Below are positions 35,872-38,219 of a stretch of DNA of 38,219 nt, piece after piece (position 1 is the first letter of the stretch; the number at the start of each line of letters is the position of its first letter). A program made the position numbers and the translations under genes. The notes below the pieces were generated by a model that saw nothing but the letters and a program-made list of their open reading frames with translations, had not been told where the DNA came from and ran no database searches. The DNA comes from Lachnospira sp. (GTDB lineage: Bacteria > Bacillota > Clostridia > Lachnospirales > Lachnospiraceae). The stretch is from the NCBI GenBank assembly GCA_015057605.1, contig SVDX01000026.1:1-38219 (forward strand). The letters run 5' to 3'.

Positions 35872-36529
35872 ATAATTTAAATACACTTATTTTGTTCTTA
35901 ACCTGAACCTTTGGCGTTGTTTTATTAAGTGAAACACCACTAAGCTCTTCTATATAGTTTATAAGCTTCATCTTACCTGAATTAGCTACAAGTCCCTTGT
36001 TTACGTAAGCCACTGCTCCTATAAGCAAATCTGCAAGCTGAATCAACGGGAACTGCTGTGGGTCTACAAGCTGTACACCCTTTACTATATCTTCATAAAA
36101 ATATCCTGTAGCTGTGTGAACTATGTTAGACATCCTTAATAATTGCTTTTCATCGTTAATATCCTTATCCGCTACATATACTTTATATTCATTATTAACC
36201 TCAAGCATATCTCTTAAAGTCATATAATATGTTCTCTTATACCAGTTCTTAGGTTTCTTTTCCTTAGCCACTGTAGCTCTAAAGCTTATAAATGCATTGT
36301 CAAAGAATAAATCTATCAAATCCTTGTACATATCATATTTTGACTCTGACACCTTAGTCCACTTAATTTCAGCAGTTGAAGATAATCCATGTCTTACCTT
36401 AATCTCATAAATAGCTTGATTAATCATATCAACCTTTTCCTTTGGGCATGCAATTACACCTGCTACCATTGCCACATTTGTGTCCTCTTCAACATTAATA
36501 TTCTGATTACAAAAAATGCTGTATTCCAT
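35870..36529 (-). CDS. DUF3800-like protein without the usual N-terminal Asp
   Basis: A 219-residue protein resembling DUF3800 (RNase H-like fold): EIKWTKVSESKYDMYKDLID, YVADKDIND and QQFPLIQLADLLIGAVAY are the usual landmarks, recognised from memory. Where the family begins with Asp-Glu-Ser-Gly after the first strand, this protein has MEYSIFCNQNINVEED, with N8 in place of the acid. The later E54 is kept. It may therefore be catalytically inactive or altered. Preceded by GAGG and 19 bases after the sugar transferase gene, with which it is probably cotranscribed. Cellular role unknown. Confidence 0.72.
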   Translation of the reverse strand: MEYSIFCNQNINVEEDTNVAMVAGVIACPKEKVDMINQAIYEIKVRHGLSSTAEIKWTKVSESKYDMYKDLIDLFFDNAFISFRATVAKEKKPKNWYKRTYYMTLRDMLEVNNEYKVYVADKDINDEKQLLRMSNIVHTATGYFYEDIVKGVQLVDPQQFPLIQLADLLIGAVAYVNKGLVANSGKMKLINYIEELSGVSLNKTTPKVQVKNKISVFKL

Positions 36530-36548
36530 ACTAAAACCTCACTATTCT

Positions 36549-37994
36549 TTACATTGAACCGTCTCTTCTTAAAACGACCAATACCGTCTTAATAAGTATC
36601 TTTATATCCTGGCCAAAGCTCCATTCACTTATGTATTTACGATCAAGCTTAACAACCTCTTCAAAATCAGTTATATTGCTTCTTCCACTAACCTGCCATA
36701 ATCCTGTAATACCTGGTTTTATTGCAAGTCTTGCTCTGTGATGAAGTTCGTACTTTTCCCATTCATCAAGCGTTGGTGGTCTAGTTCCAACAAGACTCAT
36801 ATCGCCCTTTAATACATTTAAAAACTGTGGAAATTCATCAAGTGAAGTATTACGTATAAAGTTACCAATACCCTTACCATCACAGTTATCATTACCTATA
36901 ATTCTTGGGTCCTGATCCATCTTAAACATAAGTCCGCCAGATATCTTATTTTTTTCCATAAGTTCCTTCTTACGCTCTTCTGCATCAAGATACATACTTC
37001 TAAACTTATATATCTTAAACTTCTTGCCATTTCTTCCTACTCTGATTTGAGAAAAGAAAATTGGACCTGGAGACTTTATATATATAGCCGGCGCTATAAA
37101 AATAAACATAATTGCTGTCAAAATGCATCCTACTATACCACCAATTATATCTATAAATCTCTTTAAAAATGCCTCCGACATACTTATGGTTCTTATGCTC
37201 GAAGTAAGCACAGTATAGCCTGCAAGCTTCTCTATTACGTTACGATTAGCCTCAAAATCCTCATGTTCCATAAGTATAAGATGTGCTGTCATACCCATCT
37301 CTACAAACTGATTAACAAGCTCATCCCTTTTAACATCATCAATAGTCATACTTATAAAGGCTTCATCTACCCATTCTCTACATGCATACTCTGCAATATT
37401 ATCTAAATCGGCAACAACTTGTGTATCAAGTAGTTTACTTCCAACCTTTTCAGTATCTGATAGTGCTACACCTACTATTTCAAAGTTTTCAAGCATATCC
37501 TTTTTTAATTTATTAATAACAGATATTGCTACCTCTTCACTTTCAGAAATCACTAAAACCTTTCTTACAAAGCTCTTAGTCCCCTGTATAAGCTTTAATA
37601 ATAGTTGCTTATAACACACTCTTACCATATATGATATAACAAGATAAAATGCACATGTATATAAAACAATAGCTCTTGAAAATGTATGAGCTGACTTAGT
37701 TACAAACATGTAAAATGTAGCCAACACCAAAACTGTAAGTGCCTGTCGTACAGTTATAATTGCTTCTTTGTAAAAACCTCTTTTTAAAACTCTCTTAAAG
37801 GTAGAAAATGCAAATACTGCAATTATATCTGCTGCCGCAAATATAGTGGCACACTTTAAATACGCTTCATCTGTATAATTAAATTGACCATTTCTTATAA
37901 GCGTGCCCAAAATAAGTGCTATCTGTAGACACAACAAATCTAACAAGAAAAAATCCAAATGTTTAACCCAGCTTTTAATCGAACGCTTATACAT
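36549..37994 (-). CDS. Polyprenyl-phosphate sugar-1-phosphate transferase
   Basis: Starts surface polysaccharide synthesis by moving a sugar-1-phosphate from a nucleotide sugar to undecaprenyl phosphate at the membrane. The N-terminal part has about four membrane helices and a nucleotide-binding-like cytoplasmic domain. A further helix leads into the bacterial sugar transferase domain with KRFIDIIGG, YKFRSMYLDAE, SLDEFPQFLNVLKGDMSLVGTRP and KPGITGLWQVSGRS. The frame is open to a TTG at 38060, but that triplet is the -35 box. ATG 37994 with GGAG six bases upstream gives 481 residues; ATG 38006 is the alternative. Sugar specificity cannot be read. Confidence 0.92.
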   Translation of the reverse strand: MYKRSIKSWVKHLDFFLLDLLCLQIALILGTLIRNGQFNYTDEAYLKCATIFAAADIIAVFAFSTFKRVLKRGFYKEAIITVRQALTVLVLATFYMFVTKSAHTFSRAIVLYTCAFYLVISYMVRVCYKQLLLKLIQGTKSFVRKVLVISESEEVAISVINKLKKDMLENFEIVGVALSDTEKVGSKLLDTQVVADLDNIAEYACREWVDEAFISMTIDDVKRDELVNQFVEMGMTAHLILMEHEDFEANRNVIEKLAGYTVLTSSIRTISMSEAFLKRFIDIIGGIVGCILTAIMFIFIAPAIYIKSPGPIFFSQIRVGRNGKKFKIYKFRSMYLDAEERKKELMEKNKISGGLMFKMDQDPRIIGNDNCDGKGIGNFIRNTSLDEFPQFLNVLKGDMSLVGTRPPTLDEWEKYELHHRARLAIKPGITGLWQVSGRSNITDFEEVVKLDRKYISEWSFGQDIKILIKTVLVVLRRDGSM

Positions 37995-38031
37995 AAATCT
38001 CTCCATATTCTTTTCGACATAACTACTGATT

Positions 38032-38060
38032 ATTCTACACCTTTTGCACAATAAAGTCAA
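38032..38060 (-). promoter_or_regulatory. Promoter of the sugar transferase gene
   Basis: Minus strand: -35 TTGACT (38060-38055), a 17-bp spacer and -10 TAGAAT (38037-38032), putting the start about 30 bases before ATG 37994. This argues against the longer reading of the gene. Confidence 0.72.
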
Positions 38061-38098
38061 TTAACAAAGCAAAAACAAAAGACGGACTGTTTATGATA

Positions 38099-38118
38099 TG
38101 TACCCAGAATCCTGGACA
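38099..38118. mobile_element. Possible insertion-sequence terminal repeat
   Basis: TGTACCCAGAATCCTGGACA has the look of an IS3-family terminal repeat (starts TG, GGACA inside). No transposase, second end or target duplication is visible because the window stops 100 bases further on. Weak call. Confidence 0.22.
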
Positions 38119-38148
38119 CATTGATTTATGAATTAGGCACAGCAATAC

Positions 38149-38194
38149 ATGGATGCTTCCCTGTATTTTACAGGAGGCATCCATTTTGTTTTTG
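38149..38194 (+). terminator. Plus-strand terminator-like hairpin near the right edge
   Basis: ATGGATGC-TTC-CCTGTA (38149-38165) pairs with TACAGG-AG-GCATCCAT (38169-38184) across a three-base loop, followed by TTTTGTTTTTG. Oriented for a plus-strand transcript, yet no plus-strand gene is seen in 38061-38148. It may belong to a small RNA or a mobile element. Confidence 0.6.
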
Positions 38195-38219
38195 CCTGAA
38201 TTCTTTTGTTATTATAATA

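Noticed and set aside
37995-38060. Sugar transferase starting at TTG 38060
   Set aside because: The triplet is part of the -35 box and the -10 box would fall in the coding region.

Overview
The window comes from an AT-rich, low-GC Firmicute, most likely a member of the Lachnospiraceae (Clostridia). The evidence is the streptococcal/clostridial style FASII cluster with FabK as enoyl reductase and a fused AccD-AccA protein, a DUF5717/DUF5716-like gene pair that I associate with Lachnospiraceae (from memory, not searched), and strong AGGAGG ribosome binding sites throughout. All genes except the partial one at the left edge lie on the minus strand, so the window reads functionally from right to left.

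Left edge (1-800): the 3' end of a CapA-family gene on the plus strand, convergent with the fatty-acid operon and separated from it by an inverted-repeat terminator. Positions 801-10341: a complete type II fatty-acid synthesis operon in the order fabH, acpP, fabK, fabD, fabG, fabF, accB, fabZ, accC, accDA. Genes are tightly packed or overlapping, except for a 522-bp gap between fabF and accB. That gap is filled with direct repeats, hairpins and four short reading frames with good Shine-Dalgarno sequences. A near-consensus promoter precedes fabH and is followed by three tandem 16-bp boxes resembling the FabT operator.

Positions 10342-10989 hold no gene. They hold the fab promoter and a four-unit array of a complex structured repeat. 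Its stems covary between units, and every imperfect pair is a G-U wobble on the plus strand, so I read it as a plus-strand RNA array. It ends at a bidirectional terminator shared with valS.

Positions 10990-24924: valS; then four genes of unknown function (a membrane coiled-coil protein, a TPR-like protein, an Hsp70/actin-like DUF5716-type protein and a 1179-residue DUF5717-type protein); then rarA, a polysaccharide deacetylase and clpB. Positions 24996-32903: a probable operon of a response regulator, a histidine kinase, two aminotransferases (one HisC-like) and a heterodimeric ABC exporter with one degenerate ATP site. Positions 32983-35759: an amino-sugar operon, glmM, nagB and a stand-alone GlmU-type acetyltransferase-like protein. 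Positions 35870-37994: a DUF3800-like protein lacking the usual N-terminal Asp and a polyprenyl-phosphate sugar transferase. The last 120 bases hold a plus-strand terminator-like hairpin and a possible insertion-sequence end.

The theme is envelope building and maintenance: membrane lipid synthesis, amino-sugar precursors, polysaccharide initiation and modification, plus protein quality control and an envelope-type two-component/ABC module. The most novel material is the covarying repeat array at 10449-10930, the mini-ORF/hairpin leader between fabF and accB, and the four-gene unknown-function cluster beside rarA.
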